Of a stretch of 64,000 nucleotides of DNA, positions 36,880 through 49,432 are shown piece by piece. Under the pieces are notes generated by a model. The model worked only from the letters and a program-made list of their open reading frames with translations. It searched no databases and had not been told where the DNA came from. The DNA is from Cryptomeria japonica (taxonomy: Eukaryota > Streptophyta > Pinopsida > Cupressales > Cupressaceae), in the NCBI RefSeq assembly GCF_030272615.1, contig NC_081415.1, positions 420,540,257 through 420,604,256 on the forward strand. The letters are read 5' to 3'. Position 1 is the first letter of the stretch. Each line of letters starts with the position of its first letter. The translations under genes were made by a program, and so were the position numbers.

Positions 36880-37675
36880 ACTAATGATAGCATCCCCTTA
36901 GTCTACCCACAACTTATTGATTGGGACCAACAAAGACCTCCAAGTTTGGATCTATTCAAAAATGATGAAGCAAATTTTGAGTTATGGAAATTTGAGAGGG
37001 TGTACCCTTGGGAGATCATAAATCTAGATTCATAATAGATCTTAACATTAATGCCTATTTTGGTGAGGGTGTCCAACCTTCCAATTGCAAAAAATTAAAA
37101 ATGAAAAAGAAGTCTCTAGGTGAAAACTGAAAGGAACCTTTAGACAATGAAATAGTAAAAATAAAGGATGTATCCAAGGGTGAAAACCTTTCGAAGGTTC
37201 TTGAGGATGAAAGTTTGGATAGACTCTTCGTGAATGAAGAGAGATCTTCACTTTTGGTGGAAATATCAGAGGATTGGTACAACTAAGAGTTCAAAGATCA
37301 CATACTTTGCGGCTTCCTTATTAGAGATAGAGAAAGCATATTTTATCAGATTGTTTATACAAAGATAGATAATTTTTTTTTGGTTTTATGATGACATACC
37401 TGGGCTTGATCTAGAGTTAGTCCTGCATCATTTACTACTACATTTGGGTGTTAAGAGTTTTAAGAAATAACATAGAAAAATGATCCCCCAAATTACTTTA
37501 TTAGTTATATTTGAGTTAAAAAAGTTGCTAGATGTTGTCTTCATTCAACAAATAGACTATGCTAAATGGATATCAAATTTAGTGCTAGTCACCAAACCAA
37601 CTGGGGGCATTTGAATCTATACTGACTTCATATATTTGAAAAAAACATGTCTTAAGGATAACTTTCATGGATTTA
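36880..37675 (+). pseudogene. Gypsy RT N-terminal part, truncated
   Basis: Recognisable segments in order: 'YPQLIDWDQQRPPSLDLF'; 'FYDDIPGLDLELVLHHLLL'; 'VFIQQIDYAKWISNLVLVTK' followed by 'PTGGI' and 'YTDFIYLKK'. The first corresponds to the linker before RT and the others to RT strands 1-3. The domain stops at about 37675, before the catalytic Asp pairs, and no downstream pol is found. The truncation is next to the minus-strand LTR-2. Confidence 0.75.
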
Positions 37676-37744
37676 AAAAAAGTAAATTAACCCTCTTTTG
37701 CAGTAGACTAGTTGAATTAAGCAAATTGAGACTAAGTGCATAAA

Positions 37745-39267
37745 TGACAAAGAAACGATTATATCTTGAGATAGAGATGTAGGATGAAGCTATGCACCTA
37801 GAAATAGTAGTAGAATGTCGAGACGAAGCTTCCTTGCAAATCTAAATAAAAGTTGCAGGGGTCATGTGTAAGTTGCACAAGGTCCTCCAAAAAATTCAAG
37901 CACCGAAAAGGGTTTTTTCGTCTTTGAAAATGAAGCCTAAACCTAACTCACCCAATTAGGGCCTTCTATCCATGATTCCTAATGTTTGCCAACTCAACGT
38001 GCCAAGCTTAGGGTATGGTGACAAATCTTTGTTTTGACTTCCCATGTCTCAAAGTCAAAAATAAAACATAGAATACATTGCAACCTAGCATTCCACAAGG
38101 TTTCAGAGAGGAAATCCACCCTAGAACGTTAGGTTGGAGTCATTTTGCTCTCAAAACCCCAGTTTTTAGGGCTCTTGAACCTGCCTGCAACAAAATGGAG
38201 TTTATTCGCAAACTACAACACTTCAAGACTCCAAATCAAAAGAAAAATGAAGGTAAGACACCAAAATAATAATCCATGTCCCTTTTTTGGGATTCTCGAT
38301 CCGTACAGGTCGTACAAACTTTCAAAGAATAGTAAAAGCTCGATAGAACACACACAAATGGGAAACAAAAACTTGTTTATTTGCTTTAGATCTTCAACAA
38401 ACTTCAACAACCATTTTTCATCGGTCTTTCCAAGCATTACACTGGCCTTGGAGTAGTTACAAATGCTCACAACCAAATGTGACAACCAACTAACCGTTGG
38501 TGTATGAAAAATATTGCAAAGTTGTTGTTAGCAACTTTTGCAACTTTTGCAATTTGTTGCATAGGTGAGCAATTTTGCTCAAACCCAAACTTGGTCACTT
38601 CAAATGACTCATATGGCCTTAAAAACTTCAAAACAACATCAACAAACCTACATTAACCTAAAAACAACTTATCCTATTAAGTTCTCTACATGGCACCCTT
38701 AAGAGCTCACATGCCAACATTGGCCAAACAAAGATTCTTAGGGCCCTTACAATCATTTGAGCACACACTATATGGCCTCTTGGTCTTATTACAAAACTAA
38801 AAACATGATTCCAACATCTTGGAAACAATATCAATGAAAATTGCTAAGTGCCCCAGCACCACTGTTGCTTCACTTATCATCGACTTATGCAAATAGGAGG
38901 GGAAGTGCTCCTTATATACTTGCCAATTAGGGGTATTTAGGTAATTTCACATCTTAGGCCGACATAGAAAAACTTTTCCTGGTTCATAATTGACAAGCCC
39001 AATGCAAGGGGGGACCAAAGGGGGCCCACAATAGGGCTAGGAAAAGGGTGCCATGCCCCTATCCTGAGAGGTTAGGGGCACCATGCCCCTGTCTTGCCTT
39101 AATTTAGGATAGGCAATAGAAAAAGGCAGTGCAGAATGATGGAAAATGCAAGTTATTGATGTCTTGAGCATGTTTTGGGTCTCCGATCAGGCTTAGGGAT
39201 TCTTCTGCTAATGCAAAGACCCAAATGCGATCGAAAATTGCAAGGTTCGCAATTTTATGATTCTACA
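37745..39267 (-). mobile_element. Minus-strand 3' LTR (LTR-2), left end approximate
   Basis: On the minus strand the LTR starts at 39267 (tgtagaatcataaaattg). It is directly preceded by the polypurine tract at 39284-39268. A TATA box in the context 'gtatataaggag' lies at about 38920-38911 on the minus strand. The start and TATA context match LTR-1 and LTR-3. The 90-codon and 103-codon open frames inside it (38145-38485) have no domain. The left end is uncertain because the neighbouring element is also decayed. Confidence 0.6.
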
Positions 39268-39284
39268 TTTAGCCCCCACTTTAG
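39268..39284 (-). promoter_or_regulatory. Polypurine tract before LTR-2
   Basis: The reverse complement reads ctaaagtgggggctaaa directly before TGTAG at 39267. This is the plus-strand DNA primer site of an LTR retrotransposon reading leftward. Confidence 0.7.
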
Positions 39285-40200
39285 CAGGAGTATAAGCATA
39301 CACCAATACTACTGGTAAAGTACGAGGAAACAAGATTGATAGACTTTCACCACGTCAAGGAGGCAAGATACACCAAGCCCCCAGTGGACTAAGGATCTTA
39401 TGAATTTGATTGACAAAGTAAAAGGGAAGATCAAGAGGGAGAACCATGATTGCAAATAGTAAAGTTCCCCTCACTATGTGTCATGAAAAGAAAGGATACC
39501 AAAAATTACAAAGCAAAGCCAAAGTCCGCTAAGTAACTTTAAGTATCAAGAAGGAAAATATGAGTGAAGTGTATTCCCCCATGTTAAAGCGATCACTCAT
39601 ATCTTATTGGGAGTGATTTCTTTAAGGTAGGATACACCTGAGAGAGAGGAAGAGAGGGAGCACGTTATCACAAGGATTTAGCCCCCAATTGAGGAATAAA
39701 CCCAAGGATAATGAACACAAACACCAAAGCACGAGGTGGCTTTGCATTCCTTGGGGTCAGTATGTTGTATGATAACTCATGTATATCATGTATATATATG
39801 CATAGAATAGTCCTCATTCCCTAAAGAAAGGAAACCATCTTGGAAGAAAGGGAACACATGTGTCTTTTGAGTCAACATGAAAGAGACCAAAAGAGATCTC
39901 AATGCTTTGCATTGTCCTCAAGTAGACATCACTAGGGACAACAAATAGAAGAATAGTCACAAAAGAGAAATAAAGGATATATGGTACTAATGTATCTAGT
40001 CTAGCACGACATCCACCTCCCGATCTTTCTGATCATTATTTCGAGAAGGTGGGAAACACGCTAGAGGAGCGACATCGAGCACAACAAATGGAGATATCAC
40101 AAGATCCAAACAAGGACTATGCTCATGTGCTAAGTCACTTTGTTTGTTTCTAGTAGATAGGACTAAGGTTTTTGAAAATTATGCAGATAAATGTTTATCA
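39285..40200 (-). other. 3' non-coding region of the minus-strand gypsy
   Basis: Lies between the last recognisable coding segment and the polypurine tract. No RT, RNase H or integrase homology is seen. A second 'tttagcccccaatt' block occurs at 39679, echoing the polypurine tract. No gene is called. Confidence 0.45.
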
Positions 40201-40204
40201 ACAT

Positions 40205-41000
40205 CAACATATTCACATTAACTATCAGAAGCATTAGGAGTTGTATTACCATTATGAGTAACATTTTCACTTATTTCTTCATCAAGATTTATAAAAAAGA
40301 GGAACTCTAACATGAATAGAAGTAAAACCATCACATGTTTTCTGCAGCTTATGATTTGGAGATTTAGGTTTAACATCTTGCTTAGGATAAAATGGAATCG
40401 TGTCAATTGTTGGTGTTTTGGGAGATTTAATAGTTTTAGAAACAACTTCACAAGCTCTATCATGACGTTTTCATCGGCATTCTCTCACACAATGATTCCA
40501 TCTAATCTTAGCAGAAGGTTGAGAAGACTGAGGTATATTTATCGAAGGATGAATTTTCTCATATTTGGTAGTTGTATGGTTAGGTTGAGGTCTTTTAGGT
40601 TGGACAAGAGGAGAGGTGGGTATCTTCTCTCTATAAGAGGAAGCAGGTGGAACTGCACCATATCAAGGAGGAATGTTTGGTGTAGGAAGGAAACCAGGTC
40701 CATCATGAGGAGGAGGTATAGGTCTAACCTTAGGAGGAATTTTATTGTTCTTCTTAGGAGAAGACATGGTTTCATCCATAGGAATAGGTTGGGAATCTTC
40801 CTTAGGAGGAAGATTAGTTCTATCCATTAGGGGAAGAACTTCATCTTCAAGAATGATGGGAATATCAAGTGTTGGAGTTCTAGGTTGGCTTAAGGATAAG
40901 ATTATATCTTTCTTACATTTTTTATAAGATTGAAAGAGAGAATCACTTCTTAGTGGAAGAGATCCAAATTGTTGAGGCCAAAATTAATCAATAGGAACCC
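40205..41000 (-). pseudogene. Post-protease region of the minus-strand gypsy
   Basis: On the minus strand, segments such as 'EAWVPID', 'QQFGSLPLRSDSLFQSYKK' and a long proline-rich stretch follow the protease. This matches the low-complexity linker between protease and RT in Tat-like elements. RT, RNase H and integrase do not follow; the sequence runs instead into 3' non-coding DNA and the polypurine tract. The pol genes therefore appear to have been deleted. The 172-codon plus-strand frame over this region is its antisense shadow. Confidence 0.6.
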
Positions 41001-41047
41001 AGGCTTCTTTCGGTTGGTCAAAATAAGCTATGGTTAACAGTTATGAT

Positions 41048-42026
41048 TTATCCATTGTGGGGAAATTTCAAACACTTATGTATTGGAGAAGCAATAGCCT
41101 TTATGGAAGATAGCCAAGGATAGCCTAACTTCACATAAAATTGTTCAGATGAAGGAATGATAACAAAGTTGACATCTATAGATTTAGTATGAACCTCAAT
41201 AAGAAGTGTGATAGAACCAATATTAGGACAAGAAAATCCATCAAATAACTTAACAACCATATTAGTATCATCATATATTGGTTGATGCAAATGTAAAGTA
41301 TATAGATATTCTTCAGTGATGACATTAACCATGCAAGAGGGATCAATAAGCACACCTCGACAAGGTTTGCCTTGGATCTTCACAATTATGTATAAAGGGC
41401 AATCAGGTACCTTAATGGTCTCACTAGGATCAAATGTGATACATGGATCCTTAGGTGTTTCTTGTTTCTCTACCAAATTAACCATATTTTGAACTGTGAA
41501 AGTGAAATCAGTGGAAGAGAAAGAAGTGTGTTCAATCTCAATCATGTTAGAGGTATGAGAGGGTAAAGGATCATTGAAAATATGAAGATTTTGATTAGGA
41601 GGAGCTACTAATTTGTTTCCCTTATCATTCACACCTACCACAAATGTAGTATTATTATCAATAAAGTCTTGAATCTTACATTTTAATGCAAATTGTTTTT
41701 TCAGTATCATGACCAGGTTGACGATGAAATTAACAAAAATAATTATTATCAAAGTTAGGTGAAGTTGCTTTATAATGATCAACTAGTTTTATTGGAGGAA
41801 GTTTGATAACATTTATTTGTAACAACTGAGACATGATGCTATACAAAGATTCATTCAAAGGAGTAAATGATTTCTCTCTTTTAAAAAAATTAGAAATAGG
41901 AGGCACACCTTTTGTAGCATTCACATTGTTGTTGTTGATGGTGTCATTGAATTTGATGAAGCCTTTGTTTGGTTTGAACTTTGCAAATGGTTGTTGAGCA
42001 CTCTCACCCTTATCACTTGGAGCCAT
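41048..42026 (-). pseudogene. Ty3/gypsy gag C-terminus and retropepsin-like protease
   Basis: The frame begins at 42026 (MAPSDKGES...). It includes a Tat-type finger 'FHRQPGHDTEK' around 41720, interrupted by a stop and a frameshift. The protease region is open at 41782-41048: 'KPCRGVLIDPSCMVNVITEE' keeps an Asp but has D-P-S where most have D-S/T-G. It ends with 'VKLGYPWLSSIKAI' and 'IHKCLKFPHNG', a conserved end in this plant gypsy group. The product would be processed from a gag-pol precursor. Confidence 0.8.
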
Positions 42027-42129
42027 AAGAGTAAATCAAAGATTACTTTAGTGGCAAATTTTTCACGTTGGCGACTTGGGAAATGACGAATATTTTTGTA
42101 CCAACTGGGGGTGCCCATGTTGCTAGAAC

Positions 42130-42505
42130 ATTATCAATTTTGTCAAATTCATGGCCTGATCGCCATATGTTTTATGTAATTAAATGTTTCTATGTGAGGA
42201 TTTCGCCAACACAATATACGGTGGACACACAGTAAATTTAATTTTTTCGCCTACACTCTCTGAGGTTGCCTTAATAGACGACCATAATTCGCCTATAGGC
42301 ATATGAATTGTTAGCTAGGAGGACCCAATTCACCCAGGATTTTGTCGACGCTTGTCTCCATTCACCCCAACTTTTACCAACTATATTGTATTTGCCAATT
42401 ATTTGGACGACCCATAATCGCCTCAAAATTACATAAGTCGTGTTATAGTTACGCGAGATTCGCTAAATATTTGTATACCATATAAAATTCCTGCGGAATT
42501 CGCCA
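42130..42505. repeat. Region with dispersed TTCGCC/TCGCCT motifs
   Basis: TTCGCC-like motifs occur about eight times (near 42207, 42249, 42288, 42327, 42349, 42419, 42466, 42499). In position this resembles the subterminal repeats of a hAT element, upstream of a hAT-like transposase. The terminal inverted repeats were not located. Confidence 0.45.
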
Positions 42506-42514
42506 TATAAGGAT

Positions 42515-42525
42515 TGGTATAAATA
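42515..42525 (+). promoter_or_regulatory. TATA box of the hAT-like gene
   Basis: 'ggtataaatac' stands about 380 bp before the ATG at 42898. A possible 5' intron lies between (donor 'aaggtgaat' near 42652, acceptor 'tttttggcag' at 42880). The upstream 350 bp holds many TTCGCC or TCGCC motifs. Confidence 0.55.
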
Positions 42526-42897
42526 CATTCAAAGATTAGATCTATCTCTACACAATTTGGTGGGTTCTAGGCTCTAAATTCAGATCAATAGTGAAGTTTC
42601 AGACCAAGGAAAATCATTGATGTTGACTACATTGGCGACTGCTAGTGACCTAAAGGTGAATGATCATATTTTTGAAGTGTTATAATATAATTCTGAATTT
42701 ATCTATATTTGTTTGCACTGTTGAGTTCATTCTTATTCAATGGGGACTCATCAGTGCCAAGTAGTCAGCCAGGAGATTCAGACCTCAAACATCTAGATTG
42801 TAGGTTGTAGGGCCAATGAAACATATATTATACTTTATAGTCTATTATTTCTTCTTCAACAAATTGATATTTTTTGGCAGCCTTTATTTCATTGGAG

Positions 42898-45589
42898 ATG
42901 TCGAACAGGAAGAAGGGTAGGAAACCTGAATATGGGGAAGGCCATGAGAGGCCAACAAAACACAAAACGTTGTCTTCATACTTTGGATTTGGAAAAGATT
43001 GTGGTGAAAATTAGGAAGGTACATCATCACAAGTACAAGTACAAAATTCTCAACCTACACCGCATGTTGAGGACGATGGCAAACTTGCTATCTCAGATCA
43101 AGATGATCTTGAAGAAGATTATCTGGTAGATTCCCAAGTTAGCTAGAATGATATAATCGACTTGGGTGATAATGCATGGAAGGGGAAAAGAAAAGCTAGA
43201 TAAAAAAAGGATCAACCATAATTAAAAAAAGATCGGGAGTGGGATATGTCAGTGAGGAATTTTCAAATTAATTGGGCATGAAATTATCCATTCATTGAAC
43301 CAGTGGAGAATCCAATTGAAGGCGACCCTCCAATAGAATGCAAGTGTAATATTTGCACTTGGAAACATAACAAGGAAATTACGTTGCAGCTAAAATTTGA
43401 CACCATAGAAAAGCATATGGGTAAAATTTATGAAAAACAAATGATAGACGGAGTTGAAAAATTAGTGATAAGATGGAAAACAAAGGAGGAATGTAAGCAT
43501 GTGAGGAATGTTGAAGAGTATTATTTTCATGAGAAAATATAGATGAAGCCTGCTGAAGTTAAAGGTTATATTGAAGCTAGTTTTGGAAAAACAATGCAAA
43601 TAGAACAGCTGGGAAAAATTGTTCAGTTAAGCATTATTTTTTATATTTTGAGCAAAGGGCGTGCTATGATAGATTTCCCATCAATTAGTGGTTTATTACA
43701 CTTTTTGAAAGTTCCTAACTATCCTAATACACTAGTCAGTAAACTGTGGATGGGAATGGGCAAGTTGTCTTGCTGAGGTTGAAAAAGAAGATGTAAAGGA
43801 AAAAATAAGAGAGTCAAACTTTATTGCATTTTATTTAGACAAAGTTACGACAGTAGAAAATACTTCATGGGTATGCATGCATGTTTATACTGTACAAAAT
43901 CATGCCCGCCAACATCATCTACTACCCGTTGCTAAAATGAAGGAGAGTGCAACAACGAAATATTTATTTCAACTAGTAAAGAGAAGTTTAATTGAATATG
44001 GAGGTATGGATGACATGACGGTTGTCAAAAAATTGGTGTGTGTTGGAGAAGATGGAGCTTCAGTAATGCAAGGTCATAGGAATGGTCTTTGTACAAAGAT
44101 CGAAACTTCATTTGCACCATACATTACTACAATTCACTGCATGGCTCACAGAACGAATCTAGCTTTTGGAATTGTGAGCAAGTATGCTTCGGTTAAAAAA
44201 ATTTAAATTTTAATCAGAGATTTCTACTCACACTTCTATCGAAGTCCCAAATGATTTATGGAATTTCAACACTTCATTGATGGAATAACTGATGGGAACA
44301 AGCTCCTCAAGGATAATGATAACAAATGGATCTCTTTGGATGGTCCAGTGCATTGAGTTTTTTCAGAATATCCATCCTTGATTGGACTATTTCACACAAC
44401 TCACAATGAATCACAGTAACCAAAATTTCTTGACCATCTTCGGAGGTTAGGTAATCTAGAGACACTCTAAACTTTAGCAGCTCTTCTACCCATGCTAGAG
44501 GAAATGAGGAATATTATGAAGGCTGCCCAAAAAAGAGCTTTGTATATTGCAGAATATGCTACGCTACGTAAGATGACATGCATGACCCTCGACAATCTCT
44601 ATTGAAATCAACCAACACTATCTGATGAAATTTTTTTTAAGTGGAAAACACTCATAGATTTGAACAATCATGATAAATTTTTACAAATCGGTGCAAACGG
44701 GGAGGTATGTGCCAATGTATGGGGAGTTGAGATACCAATGCACTTATATGCCACGATCGACCCCGAGGAACCAGGAAAGCGCCCCAAGAAGCAATTAGCA
44801 AGAGTTACAAGGGAAGATTTCGACAAGATTGTTGAGTTTGTAACTACTTCTGTGAAGAAAATTGCCTATGATCTTTCCTCACAAATTAGAAGCAGATTCC
44901 CTCTTGACAACCTACTTGAAGCCATGTCAATTGTGTTTCCTCAATATTGGAGCCTCAACAATGCAGCTGATTTTCGAAGTAAGCTACTGACTTTGCTAAA
45001 ACAATTTTGCATATCTAGAGAATTGAATGGAGTAACTATAAATGAAATATTAGACAAAAATCATCTTAGAAAGAAATCATCTCGTTTTGCATACACTATG
45101 AGGGAACAATATGGCACAATGGAGAACCCTCGAGAAGAGGGATCAGTAACAAGGCTTTAGAAATATATAGCTAAGAATGCAACGTTGTGTGATTCAATTG
45201 TAGAATATTTGAAGCTTGTTGATTTATGTCCTACGATAATATTGGGTTCGGTGGAAGATGAGAGAGTTTTCAGTGCTTTGGGGTTCCTAAAATCAAAGCT
45301 AAGAAACAAACTAGACAAAAATTTGGAAAATTTCTTGAGGCTCTATACATCTAGGTATGATGTCCACACTTTTCCTTACGATAGGCACTACAAATTTGGA
45401 GGTCCAAATGTGAAAGAAGAGGTTTGGGAAATACTTCAAACCAAAGTGCCAGTGGGACTATTGACTCATGTATTGTACCTACTGGTAGCATTGAGATGCA
45501 GTTCAACGAAGGTATGCAGACTCAGAGTGAAGAAAACACAGAAGAATCAAGAAAGCTCTGGATTTGATGAGGATGAATGGCAACTGTAA
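42898..45589 (+). pseudogene. hAT-like transposase of a second, distinct type (DUF4371-like), decayed
   Basis: From ATG 42898 ('MSNRKKGRKPEYGEGHERP') a basic N-terminus leads to a BED-like finger, 'CKCNICTWKHNKEIT...H', near 43330-43420. The core has 'SNFIAFYLDKVT', 'VCVGEDGASVMQGHRNGLC' and 'APYITTIHCMAHRTNLAF' (44030-44180), as in the RNase H-fold of ZBED/DUF4371 hAT proteins. A dimerisation-type C-terminus follows at 45230-45330: 'ILGSVEDERVFSALGF', 'LKSKLRNKLDKNLE'. At least eight stops and several shifts disrupt it. It shares little with the transposase at 5171. The longest open pieces are 44660-45160 and 45185-45589. Confidence 0.78.
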
Positions 45590-46417
45590 GACATTGGTAT
45601 TTATTAATCTTATTACTATATCTCATCATTCATATTACAAAACCATATTATTATGGTTGATAATTTATGATATTTTATGAGTTTGTCACCTTTTTGCAAT
45701 TAGAATTTAATATTGATTTGTAATTTGTATTTTTTAACTTTCTATTTCCAGATTTAAAATAGCATAATAAAAGACCATAATGTGTTTAGTGATATAGAGA
45801 TGTTTATTTAGACATGTTGAGAACTTAGATTTTCATTAATTCTTTCAAAATATAGCCATATGATACAATTCATTCAATACACCACTCTATGTGATTTTCC
45901 ATGCAAAAGTTAATACAAAGTATTAGAACCCTTTGCAAATGACCCTGAATTTCCTTTTATAGAAACAAGGGAGCAACAACAGCTTCAGGTCGATTTGCAA
46001 CATGTGAAGACTCAGCATCAAAATCACAAACTCAACACAAATTTACATGGCCATCATAGGCCGGATTAGTAATTTAACAACTACTACATGTCTGATGTCT
46101 CTTGTTCAAAATTAAATATTAATTCAAGCCATGACAAATTAAATATAGATAATAGTAGTGCCCAAAACCTAGTAATCAGAAACAGAGAAATGCAGAAATG
46201 TTAAAACTTGGGAGAATTTGAGAATACAAATTTACAAGCTGAAGGTTTGCATTGTGCATCATACATTCATAGGTTGGATTAGCAATAGCGAGTGCTAATT
46301 TTTTCCTGTTCATAAAACAAAGTTATTTCAAGCGATGCCAAATTCCAAACAGAAAAAAACATAAAACCTTGAAATTAAGAGTAAAATCAGAAAACTGTGC
46401 AATACATACTATGATTC
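45590..46417. other. AT-rich non-coding
   Basis: 3' flank of the hAT-like gene. No gene and no terminal repeat was recognised, though the right end of that transposon should lie here. Confidence 0.4.
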
Positions 46418-46852
46418 TTAAGATTTATGTGCCAATTTTTGTAGGGTGCTCCACTCTTCATCTGATTGAAGGTCAATATTCTTTAAACTATGGAAAGTCA
46501 ACAACAGCTTCATCAACAATCCATATTTAGAAGAGTGACTTGAAATCACTGTTTCACCCCATATTGCATTCAGAGTTGTAAATGGTTGGATGAATTCCAA
46601 AAAGCTTTGGGGAGTTGTGTTCTTAGGAAGCAAGTCTAAATCAGACTTCATTTTTATCTCCATGTTTTTTTTGTAAGCTTCTTTTCTAATGAATTATTTG
46701 ATGGGTCAACAATCTTAGGCAAACCAAGTTTAATCAAAGTAGTTGTCTTTTCTTGCAGCTTCAATATCTTTTTGCCACGTTTATCCATAACTTCTGATGC
46801 TTCCCTTAGTTTCTAGCATTTTTGAAAGATAGATGATGTCTTAACCGTGGCT
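46418..46852 (-). pseudogene. Coiled-coil ORF, C-terminal part, beyond the copia insertion
   Basis: This continues the frame of 51476-51097 exactly once the copia element and one TCAAT copy are removed. The codon after Ile becomes Glu and the frame reads on through 'ATVKTSSIFQKC' to an in-frame TAG. It then continues open 'KLREASEVMDKRGKKILKLQ' ... 'LIKLGLPKIVDPSN', and after a shift the 81-codon frame 46663-46418. Function unknown; see the N-terminal part. Confidence 0.6.
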
Positions 46853-46857
46853 TCAAT

Positions 46858-48401
46858 TGTTGGCATTATGTGAACTGGTATAAGGACATAATGATATTGT
46901 ATGTTGTCATTGATGTCAATATGTGATATGAAGTGAACCGGCATATGTGATATGTGAGAAGAGAGAACCGACATATGTGTGAACCGGTATATATGCCAAA
47001 GTGAAGCAGTGTATTTGCTCAAGGTGAACCGACATGTAGTTATGGGAACCGACACATGGAAGCATTGTATGGTTACCGGTTGGTAGGTAGTTTCCATTGC
47101 AGGATTTCTGGTTGGAGTACCTCAAGCCTGTGTGACTCAATCGGTGATCTTTGTGTGATGAGTTAGCAGTATAACAAAGAACAGGTCGTGTTGCCACGTA
47201 AGCCCTATGCGCGTGAAGGATCTTGCATGAAGAAGACTATTCCTATCTACCTCGAGAATGTGTGAAGTTTGTTAAACGGTGATAACGTGTGATGGGTTAT
47301 CAGCCGCCATGAAATTGGTGGATAATGGACGATGGAGAATGTCTTGAGATTGATTCAAGATTGTTGCATTTAATGCAGTATGATTCAACGGTTAGGATTG
47401 AACCGCTTGAATTGCTTAACCTAATAGGTTTAGGGTTTAGGGTTTTTGCTACCGACCTGTCTGTTTCCTATAAGGTCAATGTTGTGTTTCTTTCTAAGGT
47501 TGTTGGAAAATTTTGTGTGTGTGTGTCTAAGGGAAGTGATACGTGATTCTTGCTAGACCAAAGGAGAGAAGAGATACCTGCAAAGTGAATGTGCAGAAGG
47601 TGAAGAGGAGCCAAAACAGATCTACATTATCATTGAGTGTTGTTACCAGATCATTGTAATTCTTGTTGATCTTTAACCACTTCAACAGTTATGAAATCCC
47701 TTAACAGGGTAGCCTGAACTGGCTTGATACAAATCCCTTAACAGGGTAGCTTTAACCGACTTGATTCAAATCCCTTAACAAGGTAACTCAAAGTTATTAA
47801 GTTCTGGGAAGCTATAGAGCTCTGGAGATCCTTTAGCTATTGAGTTCTTGAAATCCTCTAACAAGGTAACCCTAACCGGGTGATCCCTAACAAGATCGGT
47901 TCCTAGCAGAACCTATTATAATGTCTTTAACCGGACAAGGCTTCTAATAGAGTGGACTTCTAAAGAGTTCAAAAGTAGCTTGTGGATATTCATCCCCACC
48001 GTGGTTTTTCCCAGTTGGGTTTCCACGTGAAAAATATGTGTGTCATGTGTGATGCTTTTATCTTGTGATGCTTTGTTATTACCTGTTGAGCATATGATGG
48101 TTCTGTGTTTTATGCCTGTCTATAAAACATATTGAACTAACTATTGTGAAGTTCTGATGATAGTTTACATGTTCATGCATGAGGGTGTAATGGTACTATA
48201 GTATTGAGCTAAGAGGAAAGCTTAGTGAGTGACCGGTTTATGATTGTTTTAGTTATTCTGGGTCTTACCGGTTGCACTCTGTTTCAACTAGTGTCACTTG
48301 GAGTATTTGCTAACAAACCGGTTTTGGATAGTATTTTGCCTGTACTGATTCACCCCCCCCCAGTACCGGTTTGGTACTAATCGTTCATCATTGAGTTATC
48401 A
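46858..48401 (+). mobile_element. Complete 5' LTR of the copia element (1544 bp)
   Basis: Starts tgttggcattatgtg and ends ttgagttatca. Its last 252 bp (48150-48401) match the 3' LTR remnant at 50828-51096 apart from small indels. Contains a direct-repeat array near 47690-47890 and a C-run near 48352. Confidence 0.9.
47688..47890 (+). repeat. Tandem repeat with 'aaatcccttaacagggtag' units, about 36 bp x 4
   Basis: Near-identical units at about 47693, 47731 and 47767, with a diverged one at 47849 (gaaatcctctaacaaggta). Each contains the small palindrome CCCTTAACAGGG. They sit within the LTR. Confidence 0.8.
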
Positions 48402-48403
48402 AT

Positions 48404-48415
48404 TGGTATCAGAGC
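48404..48415 (+). promoter_or_regulatory. Primer binding site, tRNA-iMet type
   Basis: TGGTATCAGAGC begins two bases after the end of the 5' LTR. It is the canonical sequence complementary to the 3' end of plant initiator tRNA-Met used by Ty1/copia elements. Confidence 0.93.
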
Positions 48416-48470
48416 ACTCTAGGTCCTCTGTGTTGTAAGCTTAACCGCTTGAGGAAAAGATCCCAGTCAA

Positions 48471-49409
48471 ATGATGAAGAGGGAAGGTCCAAAGTTTAAC
48501 AGGGAAAATTTTGGTATATGGAAAGATAGGATGAAGATATTCATCAGAAGCATGGGTGCTCAACATTGGAGTTATGTTGAGAATGTCTATGTTGTACCTA
48601 CCAGTACTCTCACCGATGACCAAAAGAGAGAGATACAAGAAAATGGGCAAGTCATGGAAGCCCTCATTAGTAGTCTATCTGACATTGAGTTTATTGATGT
48701 TCAGGACAAAGTAAATCCCAAAGAGGTATGGGATGCTCTTGAAAATATCTATGGTGGTGATGAACATGTAAAACAGGCTAAGGAAGAAAGCCTGAGAGGG
48801 AAGTTTGAAGATATGCGGATGGTTGAAGGTGAGACCATTCAGCAGTATGGAATAAGAATCTAAGCGGTTGTTGGAGAAATCAAGAGTGCAGGTGGTAAAA
48901 TAGAAGATTCCACTGTGGTAAGCAAAGTCCTAAGATCCCTGTTGCTAGTCTATGCAATAAGGGTTGCTGCTATTCAGGAGCTGAGATCAATAGACAAGAC
49001 TAAGGTATCCTTGGACTCCATCATAGCCAAGCTAATAGCCTATGAGCTAAATAGTTTTGATGGCAGTGTTCAAAAGACTGAATCAGCATTTAAAGCCTCT
49101 GCTTTACCATCCAGAAAAGGAAAAGAAGCTAGCACTAGTGGTGAACCTAGTCAGAGCAGAGAAATGAATGATGAGGATATTCTGATGGCATTTGAAGCTC
49201 TCCTTGCCACGAAGCTTCCTAAAGGAATTGGTAAATACAAAGGTAAGCTACCTTTGAAATGCTTTTCTTGTAACTGGATAGGACATATTGCTATAAACTG
49301 TCCTAATGGCGATAACAAGGACAAACCAGAAAGGTTCAGGAAATTCAAAGGAGGAAACCAAAGAAACTGTTTTGTGGTAGTTGATGAAGGTGTCACAGAT
49401 GAGGAATAG
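48471..49409 (+). pseudogene. Copia gag, one in-frame stop
   Basis: ATG at 48471 follows the primer site by 55 bp. The frame encodes a UBN2/DUF4219-type gag ('FGIWKDRMKIFIRSMGAQHW', 'PKEVWDALENIYGG'). A CCHC zinc knuckle lies near 49258-49300 (CFSCNWIGHIAINC: C-x2-C-x4-H-x4-C). A TAA at 48861 splits it, but the frame is otherwise continuous to TAG 49407. It would form the virus-like particle and bind RNA. Confidence 0.88.
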
Positions 49410-49432
49410 AAGATGAAGAGAATGAAGACATT

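Noticed and set aside
40312-40927. 172-codon and 60-codon plus-strand frames
   Set aside because: They are antisense to the proline-rich post-protease region of the minus-strand gypsy. Arg/Ser-rich composition is a shadow of that low-complexity sequence.
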